DNA of 64,000 bases from Paramecium pentaurelia (lineage: Eukaryota; Ciliophora; Oligohymenophorea; Peniculida; Parameciidae), in the NCBI GenBank assembly GCA_905183005.1, contig CAJJDO010000170.1:107577-171576 (forward strand), written 5' to 3'. The stretch's first letter is position 1, and each line of letters begins with the position of its first letter. Below, piece after piece: positions 25,401 to 38,307 of this stretch. The notes below the pieces were generated by a model that was given only the letters and a program-made list of their open reading frames with translations, was not told the DNA's origin and made no database searches. The position numbers and the translations under genes were made by a program.

Positions 25401-27215
25401 AAGATCTATAATTAATAATTAATAAATTAGGATAAGAAAATTAAAATATAAGTGAAGTTCATAATTCAATTAAGACAAGATTAGAAACACAAATCTCTAA
25501 ATTAATAGATTAATTAAAAGAAAAAGATTAATAAATTAATCAAATTTCATATGGAACAACTCCTTATTAAAATGGAAGTTATAATAAAATTACTCAATTA
25601 GAAGAAGAACTTTAGAAGAAGACTAATTAAATTGAATAATTGATTTAATAAAATAAAGCATAGGCTTTACAAATAAATACTTTATATTTTGAACTTTAAG
25701 AATTAAAATTGAATACTTCATCTAGATTTATAAATAAAGAAGATACAGAATAATAAATAGTCAATTTAAAATAATAACATTCAAATTTAGATTAGGAAAA
25801 TAAACAATAAAAAACAGTAATTAATGATCTTTTAAGTGAAAATTCAAAATTTTAAGGTACTATATAAAAATTATACAAAGAACTTAATGATTCATAATTA
25901 AAATTATAATCTAAGATTGAAGATTATTAAAAGATTTTAAAGGTTTAATAATAAAATTAAATAGAAATTGAAAATTTAAGAAAAGAAAATTAATCTTTAT
26001 AATTGAAGGTTTAAGAAATAAGGGAGCAATAAAATTATGAGATTAATGAATTATAAATTCAAGTACATTAATTTGATTCTAATAATTTAATTGATGAAAA
26101 GTAAGATTCAATAAAATAAATTATGAACGTAACTATTTTATAATTGTAATAAAAATATAATGAAATTGAAATAAAATGTAAATAATTATTATAAGAATCT
26201 CAAGATCTAACATCATGTATTTCAGAAAAAGATTTTTAACTTAAATAGTAAATACAATAAAATTAGTGTTTAAGTAAAGAATTAGATAATGAATAAGAAA
26301 AGAATTACAATTTAAAGAAAAAGATTTCTGATTTATCATAATTAATTAAAAATAAAGAGAATGAAACTTAAGAATTATAACTAAAAATGAACAATTTAGA
26401 AAATACTTTACATGTTAAAGATAAGACTATATTCAATTAAAATAATTAATTAATTGAATTTGAAAAATTGATGTCTTTTGATAAAAGTTCTGACTCTTAT
26501 TTAATAACTAAAAGTTTTCATGCTTTATTTAATAATTCATAGGATTATATTGAAAAAATTTAATAAGATAATTAAAGAACTTTATTAAATGGTTAAAAAT
26601 ATTAATATCAAAATGAATATTAAACAAAAAATATGATGGATAATATAGAATCAAAGTAACATATAGAATTGTAAAATTAAAAAATATCTACAGAATTATA
26701 AAAAGTGAATGCTTTACAATAAGAATTATAAGCATTTAAAGGATAGAATTAGAAATTAAATGAATAAATATTATAATAAGAAGAATATATTCGTTTACTT
26801 AAATAGAATTAATAATAATAATTAAATAATAATAATTATAATGGAAAAGTAGGATAAGGTTAAAATGAATTGATTGATGTATTAAAGATTGAAAATTAGT
26901 AATTAAAGGAATACAATTAAAAATTAGAAAAAGATGTATAAGTTTTTGAAAATTAAATATAAACATCTTAGTTAAAAATGACAATTTCAGAATTTCAGTT
27001 AATTTAATTTGAATAAGAATAACTTAAGATGTAAAATACTAAATTATTAGAAATAGGTATTAATAATTGATTATTTAGTTAAATAATAATAATAATAAAT
27101 TGATAGATTATCTAAAAGCAATCTTTCTTTGATGGAAGAGAATAATAGATTAAATGATTAACTTAAAGAAGTTTAAAATATAAGTTATTATAGTAGTGAC
27201 TCATATATTCATTGA
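22425..27215 (+). CDS. Giant coiled-coil protein with N-terminal AIR9-like Ig domain
   Basis: 1563 aa after four introns (22772-22793, and introns of 32, 23 and 22 nt near 22975, 23312 and 27056). The first ~130 residues look like an AIR9/A9-type Ig-like domain: PIGCKFQWFKIS, then YQCSIFDIGYRIEANVQS. In that family the F-x-W-F/Y and DIG-x-x-I pattern marks the fold. From about residue 220 to the end the protein is an almost unbroken coiled coil rich in Gln, Lys, Glu and Leu. Such molecules are typical ciliate basal-body, cortical or spindle-pole spacers; AIR9 itself binds microtubules in plants and trypanosomes. The Ig assignment is from motif pattern only. Confidence 0.8.
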
Positions 27216-27595
27216 AATAGAATGATATATTAATTCATTTCAATTATATACATAAAATAATAATGAATTAATTTAAAATTGTTTAATTTGTTATTTTTTA
27301 TAGTATTTATAATATAATTCATATTCTTAATTCTGTTATTGATCATCATTTATTAATACATATTAGTTTATTATTTTATAACAAAATAAGATACTATCAT
27401 TTGATACTAAAGATTAATTAAATAACAATTGAGGAAATAATCATTCAGTATTATAAATAATGAATGAATGATATTATGGTTTTAATAGTATGAGTTATAG
27501 TATATTTTGTTATTTTAAGTGAATACATATATGAATTAGTTTCTATATTTGTATTACTCAAAAAGAATATGATTGATTTTAATAATTAATTTATT
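27216..27595. other. 380-bp intergenic region
   Basis: Very AT-rich sequence between two plus-strand genes. No frame with coding character, tRNA or clear repeat is seen. It must contain the downstream gene's promoter and the upstream gene's 3' untranslated region. Confidence 0.4.
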
Positions 27596-30500
27596 ATGTT
27601 TGAAAGCAAGAGTGATTTGATAGTTGAAAACTGTTTGAAACACAAAGTACCTGATAATTTAGAAGAATTCAGTTTTTAAATAGAAGAATGGATGTACAAA
27701 TAAAAATCGAACAGAGCATTATTTATAAGTGAAGAAGATGGAAATGATATTTAATTTTTAATATGTCATTGGATTAATAAATTGAATGTAAACATAGAAA
27801 ATGCATGATTTAGAAAGATTTAGTTATACCCTATTTTGTTGAACATGAAAATTAGAATTATCATTATGGAATATATTATGTTTTATCAAGATTAAAAGTA
27901 AAAATGATTGTTAATTTAATTTAGGCATAATTTAATATCTCACAAAGAGTAGAAATAGAAGGTGAGAAATTAAAATAGTTTTTTTAATATTGGTTAGAAT
28001 TCTATAATAGAGAATTGTAAAATTAAGTCTTTTGTGAAGCCAAATGTGTTTATAAGAGAGTATAAAATCATTATTAAATTCATTAGCTAATTTTAATCTT
28101 TTAAGGTATTGATCGATTCAGAGATTCAAATGGAGAAGTGAGAGTATCATATTGGTTACCTAAAGTACTACCAGAAAACATCAAAGTTATAGTAACTGGT
28201 CGAAATGATTCAAAAGCATTTGAATATTATAAAAATTAAGGAGGATCAATATTGAACATGTAAATTTGGACTTTATTCAAGTGATTGGAGTAAGAAAGAA
28301 TACTTAGAAAATTTAATTTAATTTGATTCTCTATATGTATTAATACATTATAATTTTATTATTAGCGAATATATAGGAAATTACCTCGCAAATTATAAGA
28401 ATAAACTCTTTTTAGTATGAGTTTTCAAGCAATATTTACAAATTAGACAGATGAATTTCAAAGTATTAATAAAGAAGTATTTTAACATCTTGAAAGTAAA
28501 TATGTTTTATATAGACATAGATGTTAAATAAGAAAGTGACTTTTATAATTTATTGATATCTACTTTTCTAAAATATTATTCAGAAATACACTACTCATAA
28601 ATATTAAATGTTTTGACATATGTATTTAAAGGTATTTCAATTGAAGAAATAACAAATATTTGTAATTGTGATAAATAATAATTCCTAATTGTTTATGAAT
28701 TTTTCAAAGTACTCAATCATATATATTAATTATTTAGATCTTTTTAATGGAAAAACAATAGATATATTGTATATTTTATTTGACATTTAAAAATGTCTTG
28801 AGTACATATTTTCCTCATAATAAGACTTTATTTTAATCTTTCTTAATGGTAATGGAACATTCATAAAATTCTATAAGGAAATTGGAAGAATTGATATATT
28901 AATATTCCAGAGGCAAGAGATATTTCAAATTAAAAGAAATTTTGATAAATATTGAAAGTTTTTTATTATATTGTACTCCATATCATAAATTTGAATTGTG
29001 TCATTTATGGTAGACACTTGAATAGAATGGCTATGATTTAGTGATAGAATATAATAAGGCAGTAGATAATTTCTAGGCTTTCTATAAACCTACTAATGAA
29101 GGTTTATTTTATATAATCTTATAAATCAGTAGATTTTTAAGAGAATATAGTATTTTTGAAAAGTAATTAATATGAATATATGAATTTAGCGATCATACAC
29201 CACCTTATAAGCATCCATAATTAAAGGGTTAACCTATTGATTTTGATGAGATTGGAATGTATAATGAACTTAAAGAGTTAAAGATGATGGCTAAGAAAAA
29301 GAAAAAGATTATGAATGAAGAATACTTTCCTTCTTAAATTACAAATATTGATACTTTAAATATGGATATGAAAGCTAATCGAGATTATTTTATTAATTAT
29401 TATTTGAATCAATTTGATTAAGGTTTAGTGTAAGAATATATCAATACTAAATAAGAATAATTATTAGATAAAATAATAAGGAATACAAGAAATTAACAAT
29501 TTTATTATTATAAAAGATGGGTTTGGGTATAATTTCCTTGGCTTTCATTGACTCAAAAAAATAATTACTCAAAATTAATGTAGTAGTATAATATAAATAA
29601 CATTCCTTTACAAGATGAATTATCACTCAATTAGAAAGCAATAAAATTAGCATAAATTGCTTAATAGACAAAATAAATGAAAGAGCATAATTGTAATGAT
29701 ATTATATAATTATTTTAGCATCAAAATTACCATCTATTAATTCAAGTATTAGATTAAGAAGATATAGTCCATTAGAGATATCTAGGATTACTAATATCCC
29801 TAAAACAAGAGCAGACTCTGAACATACTAAATCTACTGATAGAAGTATAAAGAAATGTACATTGCCTAGTATATAGAAGATGTAATATCAAAAGAAATTA
29901 GATTAAATTGTTTACTAAAAGTATAATTGGTATCACTAATATTTTAGTTAGGTTTTGAAGAATCGATTAAAAGAATATAATACAATTCGATAGAGTTTAT
30001 ATCCAGATGAATTGAGTAGTGAAACTTAGAAAGCTCTTGAAATTACTAAGAAATTATCAGAAGAATTAAAAAAATAATAAGAGAATTTTTAAATAATTTA
30101 ATAAGAAATGAAGAGAATTAATATAGTTTGGAAATTATGTTAATAAAATTAGGATTGTAATGATAGAGCATAATAATTGGTATAACATTCTAAGAATTTG
30201 GATCGATTGATATAAGAATAAATGATATGTATTAAAGATTGTAATGAGAAATTAATGGAAATAAAATACAAATAGAAAATTGCATAAAAGAAACAATAAG
30301 TTGAGAAGAAATAACAATAATAATAATAGTAATAATTATAATTATAAATTAGATTTACTTTTATTTAAAATATTCCAACTTCTGCAGGAATGTTATCAAA
30401 TATAGATAGTTCATATATATAGGATTCATATAAAAAACAATTATAAATTAGTAATAGCCTTATAAATGAAACTAATGAAACTAAAATTAAATTTGTTAGA

Positions 30501-30987
30501 TTAAAGACAGGAAAAATAGAGGATCGATTAGACTCTCATACATAAGAACTTGTTACATAATTATTTGATTTAGGTATTGAAAATCTAAATAAAAACAATT
30601 TTAAATTGAGAGAATTTTGTGATATGATAACTAAAAATGATGAATTACATTTAGAAATTTAGAATAGATAATAAAGATTATTGTAATTAAAAAATACAAA
30701 ATAAGAATTCATAATCTTCTCGAAGGTAATTCTTAAATGGAATTTAGATATTGCAAACACAAAAGAAACCTATATTATAAACCAGAAGTGACCATTATTA
30801 TTCAAGTTATCAATAAGATGATGTGATCAGATAAAATGATTACAAAATACAGAACTTAAAACAATTACAATAATACTTGGCTGTTATCAAATTCTATAAT
30901 AATAATCTATATTAATTATTTCAATCTATACAAAAGCCAGATAATAATATTTCATAAATTACTCAACTTTTGTAGAAAATGATATGA
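27596..30987 (+). CDS. STAND/NACHT-derived protein with C-terminal coiled coil
   Basis: 1070 aa after seven introns (26, 22, 29, 25, 29, 26 and 22 nt); every junction keeps frame. Residues 20-330 follow a NACHT-type NTPase: N-terminal RALFISEEDGNDIQFLI where the Walker A loop should be, VIPYFVEHENQNYHYGI, a Walker B-like LILIFQGIDRF, SYWLPKVLPENIKVIVTGR, and a winged-helix-like FLKYYSEIHYSQILNVLTYV. The P-loop GxxxxGKS is absent, so ATP binding is doubtful. The middle holds RWVWVQFPWLSL. The last ~400 residues form a Gln/Lys-rich coiled coil after YPDELSSETQKALEITKK. NPHP3-like or other ciliary scaffolds have comparable domains, but I cannot name an orthologue. Confidence 0.7.
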
Positions 30988-31017
30988 ATTATTATATAAA
31001 AATACTTTTCATATTAT

Positions 31018-32194
31018 ATGAGAGATAGTCGAGATAGAGCTAATACTCAAGTCGATAATAATTCATATGAAGAAATCCTCAAGAAATATAAGAACATAGC
31101 TCAATCTAGTAATATGTCAACATAATTGGAATCTATTCAAGAAGATGAACCTCAATCTAATTTTTCTATTGATTAAATGGAAAAGGATACAGAAAAAAAT
31201 TAATTTCTAAGAAAAACAAATGACTTGGATCTAGTCAATCAAAATGATTGTAATTAATAAGAATATTATATTATTAGCAATCTTTAAATGTACTTTAAGT
31301 GATGAAAAATTAAAAGAATTAAAATAAGGTAAAAATGAATGTTGTATATGTCATAAAAGTTCATCACTTATTCATAAATTGAAACAATGTAAGTTCTGTG
31401 GTAATGTTGTATGTAAAGAACATGGAAAAAAGAAAAGAAAAGATCCTAATAATAATTCATTATTAAAAAGATTATGTGAAATTTGTGAAGACAAATATAT
31501 TAGACTTACTGTAGAAACAGCATACAAATAGAAAAGAGATTAATTGGCTTAATAAGCATTAGAATTAGATTTATAATCAAAAGAATTATTATAGGATATT
31601 AGATCTTTGTAGAATTAAGTTTCTGAAATCTAATAATAAGGTGTTAAATAATAAGGAGAATATAAATAAATATAAAATGAACTTATCTTTAAAACATAGA
31701 AATTAGATAATGAAATTAAAAGTTATTAAGATGAGAATCTTAAATTGAAATCTATTATTCAATCCATAAAAAAAGAAATGTAATTATTGAATGAAAGATT
31801 AAATGAAAAAAAATTGGATTCTTAAAAGAAATAGAATCAATTATATTAAATTGAATAAGAGATTTAATATAATGATATTGAATGTTAAAAAGAGATGTTA
31901 GAAATAGAAAAGTTATAATTGACCATACAATCTAAAAAATAAAATAATCAATAATAATAATAATAGAAATCTTAAATTTAGAAAAGTGAGATTAAAAATT
32001 ATTAGTAATATATTTAAACTGATGATTCTTCAACTATTTAATAATATAATCCTTATTTAAATAGTAATAATAATTTAATAATTAATAACAATTAAAGTAG
32101 TGAAAATGAAACAGAAATATTAGATAATAAAAGAAAGAATTCTAAAAAATAATAAGAAGATAGAGAAGAAGCTAATTGTTGTTAAATTATGTGA
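31018..32194 (+). CDS. FYVE-like zinc finger and coiled-coil protein with CaaX terminus
   Basis: 382 aa, one 28-nt intron. After a polar N-terminus, a two-zinc cluster is visible around residues 95-155: CCICHKSS, QCKFCGNVVCKEH and LCEICED, with basic residues (KKKRKD) between. This Cys pattern matches FYVE and FYVE-related fingers; FYVE domains bind PI3P on endosomes, though the canonical R+HHC+ motif is only partly recognisable. A ~180-residue Gln-rich coiled coil follows. The last four residues are CQIM (preceded by another Cys), a good CaaX box for farnesylation. Membrane attachment by finger plus lipid is inferred. The gene starts 30 bp after the previous stop. Confidence 0.78.
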
Positions 32195-32310
32195 TCGTTA
32201 TTATCTAAACATTTTTATTCTAATCATTTTAATAATTATTAATATATTTAGTATATATATTAACATAATTAATTAATTATCTAATATAATTTATATTTAA
32301 TTCATTTTAA

Positions 32311-33698
32311 TCAGGTTATAAATAAATTAGATTATATTCTAGGTGTGCTATGAAAATACTTCAAATCAGATGTATTTGTTATTTTTTCAGATTCTAATTT
32401 TAATAACATATCTCTTTTTTATTTCTCCATATCTTCAATAACTTTTAATCTTCTCTTTTAGATTTCTAATTTATTTTATCTAAATAATTTTTATATAATA
32501 TTACATTTAATCTTATAATCTCATATCTCTTTAAGTAATTTTTTATTCTAATTATTAAATATATGATTATTTAAATTAATCAGCTTTCATTATTTATGTT
32601 TATTATGTAAGTTATTTTTAATTTAATCTTAAGAGTTTTTATTCAAGTTATAATTGATTTTGATGTTGAACCAATTTAAATGTTTATTCTTTCAACATTT
32701 ACTTATTCAAAAGATTCAGAGATTTATTTCTAATAATATTCTCAGATTTTGCTCTAATTTAATTTATTTATTAAATATGCTCAAATTCCTTATTAGAATT
32801 ATGTTATAAATCTGATAATCTCTTCTTTTCAATTAAATTTATTTTATCCTAAAAATAATCCATCTTTTCTTTTAATTTTTTAATTTTATTTTAAAATATC
32901 TAATTAGATCTTTCTTTAATTAATTCTAAATGTTCTTGTGATTATTAAACTTTTTAAGAAATTTAATCCATTTTTTCATATTTTTATTTATAAATCTTAT
33001 TAATCTTATTTTAATAATTATTCAATTTTTATTAAAAAATCTAAATAAATATCTAATATTACTTCTTAGATTCTCTTCATTTACATTTAATAGTTAGAAT
33101 AGACATTATAATTATGAGATTCATTCATTTAAATAGATGAATTTAAAGTCTTTTGTTTTTAATTCATGTAATCATTTACATATCTCTCTTTCTATTCTTA
33201 TTTTTCAAGATAACATATATTGACTTTCCTTAAATTATAATCTAATTAATTTATCAAATCATCAGTTTTCTTTTTAAATTCCTCATATTTAAGTTTGTTT
33301 TAAATCTCAAATATTCTTTATTAGATCTCCTTTTCATGTTGTTTCTATTCATTTTACCATAATTCATATTATGCTATTTTCTTATCCTTTTTCTACTTTT
33401 CTAGTTCTTATTATTGTTTTAATTTCTCATTCTAGATCTTAAGTTACTCATTCTAATATCGTGACGAAAGGATCTGATTAACAGTAGTAAGTGTACTTAT
33501 TCTTACAATTTTCGATCTTTTGTTTCTATTTAAAGATTGCGATCGAAAATGAGATTCAATTTTTATTCATTTATTTTTCTCTACTTTTTCTATAACTCTT
33601 CATGTTTCAACAATACATCCATCTATTAATTCTAATTAATTTTAATATATTTATTATACAAATTTCTCAATCATTTTCTCTGGATGTGGTGCATTCAT
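32311..33698 (-). CDS. Coiled-coil protein
   Basis: 429 aa after four introns (28, 23, 22 and 25 nt; one ends in CAG). Start ATG at 33698 (MNAPHPEKMIEKF), stop at 32311. Nearly all of it is predicted coiled coil with Lys/Glu/Gln/Leu heptads (e.g. KLKQQQELEKQKKDKKIAQY, FQDKINLIEKKRLSD). The C-terminus is less helical (KYFHSTPRIQSNLFIT). No other domain is visible, and no specific family can be named. It is tail-to-tail with the FYVE-like gene (116 bp). Confidence 0.75.
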
Positions 33699-33771
33699 TA
33701 CTTTTTTTATTATATCATATATTTTACTTTATCGAATATATATATATATATTAATCTAAAATCAATATGTA

Positions 33772-34440
33772 TCATTAATTTCTTTTTTTTAGTAAATTAA
33801 TTAAAATATCAATATGCTAAGTGTTTTTATTTTAAGTTTTCATAGGCAAAGGGGATCTCAATTTCAATGGATTAATATTATTCTTTTTATAAATTTATTG
33901 CATTTGTTTAGAAAAATCTTTTATTTCAGGAACAGACGGAAAATCTTATCTAACTTTTTCAGGTCGTATCTTCTTATGACCCAATATATCATTTAATTTT
34001 TTAATACTTAAATGATCATTTTAACATTCTATTTCTGTTATACTTTTTTTATTTTCTTTAGGTGGACTCGTTCTAGGTTCAACTGACATTCTATTCTATG
34101 ATAACTCATGCACTGAATAACCTTGAATAATTGATGGTAACTTTTATCTTACAAATCTTCTTTATTATCTTTATTCAAATTAATTTTCTTAGTACATCTA
34201 TCTTTGTACAACAGATGGACCATATCGTAATGATAGTATTTATCTTTCAGTCACACTTCCACCTAAAATAGGTATTTATTGTAAATAAGATTGAGATTCA
34301 TCAGTTATACATCTAAAATCTGAACTGATTTAATTTAAATTTCTTTGAATTGATATACTCTTAACTTTCTTATTTGTTTATAATAATCTTCTTGATTGAG
34401 GTGCTTATTCATTATTTTGTTGTAAATCAAAATTATACAT
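33772..34440 (-). CDS. Basic Gln-rich protein of unknown function
   Basis: 222 aa, intronless, ATG at 34440 (MYNFDLQQNNEQAPQS), TGA at 33772. Low-complexity, rich in Gln, Arg and Ser, with stretches such as ILGGSVTERQILSLRYGPSV, RRFVRQKLPSIIQGYSVHEL and IKKLNDILGHKKIRPEKV. No signal peptide, membrane segment or zinc motif is seen. It begins 9 nt after the stop of the minus-strand Kelch gene. Composition and an uninterrupted frame support coding; function unrecognised. Confidence 0.7.
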
Positions 34441-34449
34441 AATTTTATA

Positions 34450-36224
34450 TCATTAATATTTAAATCCATTTTAATTACCAATTAACAATGGTTATTCATT
34501 CTCTGTTAGTATATAAATATTATTAAATTATACAATAGCACTTTAAGTATTAAATTCAATTGAATTTTCTAATTCTTTTGATTTCTATAATGTCTTTGTC
34601 TTTAAATTAAGAATCTTATTATTATATTAAATTAAATACCTAAGTTTCATTACTTTTAACATCATGTACTGATCCCCCTAGAATTAGAATCTGATCATAT
34701 GAAATCTTTATTGCACAACTATTAAATGGCAATCTCAAATATCCATTTGATGAAAACTTGAACTCTATTTTAGTCTTAAATCAATTATAAAACAAATAAT
34801 ACCCAAGAATTCTTCAATATATCATATGATTCAATCGAATTACATGGAGTAAAGATATCACATTTACCTCCAATCTTAAATAAAGTATTTTTATCAATTG
34901 CAACCAAAGCACATCCACTACATTTAAAGTATGGATCATTAATTGTTTACCATCTTTTACTATTTAAATCTAATTTCTCAGCTTTAGCTATTGATGTATT
35001 TTCATCATTAGTTGATGATCCACCTACAACAAATATGAAATTATCAATCTAACAAGCAGAAGTCATTGATCTAGGTAGAACCATTTCTGAATGTAAACTT
35101 AATTATAAAGTTGTATGATTAAATTCATAAACTGAAGCAATTGCTTTGAACCTTGATTTATCTCTATCAACTCCTCCAATAACTAAATGTTTTCCTGTAG
35201 TAGTAGTATATACTCTATGAAATAAAGGAATTTTAGTTTAACTATTGATAGTTTCAATTCTATATTGTTAAGATTAAATATCATAAATATATGCAGCATA
35301 ACCACCTTCTTCTAATCTTACAAGTACTTGAGGTTTATCATCTTCAAAATGATTTTATTGATTAATTTAGTATTTAGCTTCATCATTTGTAAGGCTTTCA
35401 GATATTAATGTTATAGGATTAATTAGAGGAGGTGGTATTTCAGAAATGTGTGTTAATTTGATAGTAGATTGATTTGATTTATTTTCAATTTAAAGACTTT
35501 TATTATTTAACTAAGTATTTGTATTTTTAACAAAATAGCATATTTTATTACAATATGTTTAAAAAAGTTCAATATTACTTTTATCAAAGATTATTTTAAA
35601 TTAAGATTACTGATAATTTTCAATTAAATTATTTAAAGAAATAAGACTCTTATCAGAAAATAGTTCCTATTTGGCATCACATATTTATATTACAGCTCTA
35701 ACATAATTATCATTGTGCAAGTCTTCTTATAATTTAGTAAGTTTATGTTATTATTATATGATATCTTACTCTATTTAATTTAGTTATTTTAAATATTCAT
35801 CTTAATTTTAATCTTTTAAATCTTTATACAATGTTTCAAAATAATCATCTACGATATTTGAAATTTATTCATGAATTTATCTTAATTACCCAAGATTATT
35901 ATTATAAATAATAGATGGTTATTCTTAGAAATACTTCTTAGAATCTAATAATTTAAATTACAATGATTTTGATAACTCATCTATTTTATATGTATTATCT
36001 TTTCTGACTCTTTGGATATTTTCTAATTTAGGAACTCTTCCTTTTTATTAATGCATTTAAAGATGTTCATTAATACATTCAGGACAAAGAGGTTCAATAC
36101 AATTCTATATGAAAATTATAATAAACAAACATACTTAATCCTAACATAGATTAGTAATAAAAAATTCTGGATGAGTTGGACATGGAACATACATGAAATT
36201 AGCAAATTAAGTCATATTTGACAT
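34450..36224 (-). CDS. B-box-like zinc finger, coiled coil and Kelch-repeat protein
   Basis: About 563 aa with three introns of 30, 28 and 25 nt (the 30-nt one is inferred inside the zinc finger because it keeps frame and joins Cys ligands; the 25-nt one has an AAG acceptor). N-terminus: CPTHPEFF...CIEPLCPECINEH, a B-box-like cluster. Residues ~60-230 are helical and Gln-rich. The C-terminal half has Kelch-type blades with diagnostic GG pairs: HLVIGGVDRDKSRFKAI, FIFVVGGSSTNDENT, TLFKIGGKCDIFTPCNSIE and ILILGGSVHD. TRIM/Kelch-like adaptors recruit substrates or cytoskeleton. No RING is seen, so ligase activity is not supported. Confidence 0.8.
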
Positions 36225-36487
36225 TTTACTAGTATTGTTAATATTGACTTCACCCAATACACTACTTATATCAGATTATTAATCAATATTAATTATTTTA
36301 GATTTGACTTATTAAGTAGGTGGTAATTTCTTATGATTCTGATTTAATATTTTAATTTAATTACTTATTCATTCTCTTAAGTGTTTTATCTTTCATTTGG
36401 AGAGACATATCTTTTAGATGCACTATGATTACGACTATTATTAATGGGGGATTGAGATCTATTCATAAAAATTCAAATTTTTATAAT

Positions 36488-37523
36488 ATGTTAAATTTAA
36501 TTTTCATTCTTGTTTCAGGAATTCATTCTGAAGAACCAGAAGTTTGTTATAAATTAGAGGGTCATTTATGTGTTAATAATCAGATAGTTGATATGACCTT
36601 TGTACCCTTAGATTCAATTATAGGTTTATGGAGATTTGACAAGAATTAGATGGATGATAGTCAATTGTTAAATCATATCTCTTAACCTTGTGAGCTTGGT
36701 CCAGGTAGAGGAGCTGTTGGCAATTCTGCCTATTATAGTGGAGAATAATATTCAATAATCCCACATCATGATTAATATCATGAGATAGTCACAATTTCCA
36801 TGTGGATATATCCATTGTCTTCATAATAGTCATTTACTACGATTTTACGTAAAGCTTTAAAATCTACTGAATACACTCCGACAATTTTATTGTGGCCATT
36901 TCATGATGAAGCTAATGTTGGAGGAGGACAGATTGAAGTGATAGTTAGTACATCTTATGATAAAGAGAATCTTCGTAGTAAGGGTAGTGTAACAGGTCGA
37001 AAGTGGAATCATTTAGCAATTGTTTTATAAGGTTTAAGTATTGATTTATATATAAACGGCATTCATGACAATGTATTGTCTTTGAAAGCCAGACCATTAA
37101 AGAATGAAGGACCCTTCTATGTAGGAGGAGATCCCTGGTTCAACGGTCCTCTATTATATTTAGATGATCTAACCTTCTACAACATACCATTTTTATGTAC
37201 AATTATTATATATTTACATATAAGAATTGGAAATTAGTAAATTAGTAAATTTTCCTGGATAAGTCAATAATAGACTGTTCTATTTAGGTTGTGATGGATG
37301 CAATTATCATTAAAGTTTAAGTAGTTGTAAATAAGGATGGCATTTATGTTCTCTTTCAGAATTAACATCTGGAATATATATGCATGCTCGTTAAAATGGT
37401 TGGTTAAGATTAACTAAAGATTTTTGGTCAAGAGTTGATGAAATAGATGAAGAATTAGCAAAGAATTATTTAGATCCTCAAAAAACAAAAGCTGCTATTT
37501 GTTGTTCAGATTCTTTTTATTGA
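36488..37523 (+). CDS. Secreted LamG/ConA-like lectin-fold protein with Cys-rich tail
   Basis: 335 aa, one 28-nt intron (AAG acceptor). I chose the ATG at 36488 because it opens directly into a signal peptide, MLNLIFILVSGIHS; the upstream ATG at 36425 would bury it. Residues 50-230 look like a concanavalin/LamG jelly-roll: IIGLWRFDKNQMDDSQ, ITISMWIYPLS... then RKWNHLAIVLQGLSIDLYIN and LLYLDDLTFYN. The C-terminal ~90 residues have CDGCNYHQS, SCKQGWHLCSLSELTSG and HARQNGWLR, a module I associate with secreted alveolate proteins but cannot name. Glycan binding at the surface or in a secretory granule is a reasonable inference. Confidence 0.75.
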
Positions 37524-37569
37524 TTAATTATTAAAATTAATATTATAATAATTTACTCTTAATTAATAT

Positions 37570-38277
37570 ATGTAAAATAATAACTTAATTTCATTTAAAT
37601 CAAATACTCCCACTAATATCACTGTTTCTATAGATATCAATTCTAATAAATACAAAAAGAAATGTATTTTATACATTATTGTATATCAATAATAACGTAA
37701 GATTAGTACTCATCAAATATTCTAACCATTTCCAAATGAATATACAATAAAACAGTTAAAACATTAAAGTATGTACACTTTGAAGATTAGACTTGAACAT
37801 GGATAAGAGAATTTATTATAAACTTTACATTGTAATACAAAATCAGATTCAAATGTTATTATTGCAAATGTTTAATAACATTAAAACATAATTAGAGATC
37901 CAATTTCTTCTAATAGTGAATAATAATTAGTAGAAGTTATTGCTGCTGAAAATGAGGGAATTAATATATTCTAAAGCAAATAAGAAATCAAATCTATGAT
38001 TTAGAGAGCTAGAAATAATTCTTCTGCTAAGGGATTCATTTATTCAGAATATAAAATCAATAAACCACCTGAATTGAAATAAGAAAGATTAAAACGTATT
38101 TGGATGATATCTAAAGGATAGGAATTCTTTGATGAAGTATATGGTAATATTGATCCTGGTTAATAATTTCTTAAAAATGATTGGTTTATGGGTCCATTTT
38201 ATAGTTATGATCCTAATGAAGAATTATTACGTAAAAATTAAGAAAATCGTGATTTGTAAATTAATTAATCATTATGA
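37570..38277 (+). CDS. Unrecognised 235-aa protein
   Basis: Uninterrupted frame starting MQNNNLISFKSNTPTNITVS at 37570 and ending at the TGA at 38275-38277. The first half looks like an alternating beta-rich domain (ITVSIDINSNKYKKKCILYI, YTLKIRLEHG, NVIIANVQQ). The C-terminal part is aromatic and acidic (EFFDEVYGNIDPGQQF, DWFMGPFYSYDPNEELL). No motif is recognised. It sits 46 bp after the previous stop and 30 bp before the next start. Confidence 0.65.
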
Positions 38278-38307
38278 CATTATATTGTATTTAAAATTTA
38301 ACATCAA

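Noticed and set aside
30300..30345. Run of TAA/TAG triplets looking like a stop cluster or microsatellite
   Set aside because: In code 6 it is an in-frame polyglutamine run inside the STAND-like gene; similar runs occur in all coiled-coil genes here.
33814..33996. Plus-strand 60-codon frame
   Set aside because: Antisense to the end of the 222-aa minus-strand gene, which has far better coding character.
36425..36487. Upstream in-frame ATG for the LamG-like gene
   Set aside because: It would place 21 polar residues before the signal peptide; the ATG at 36488 begins the signal peptide directly.
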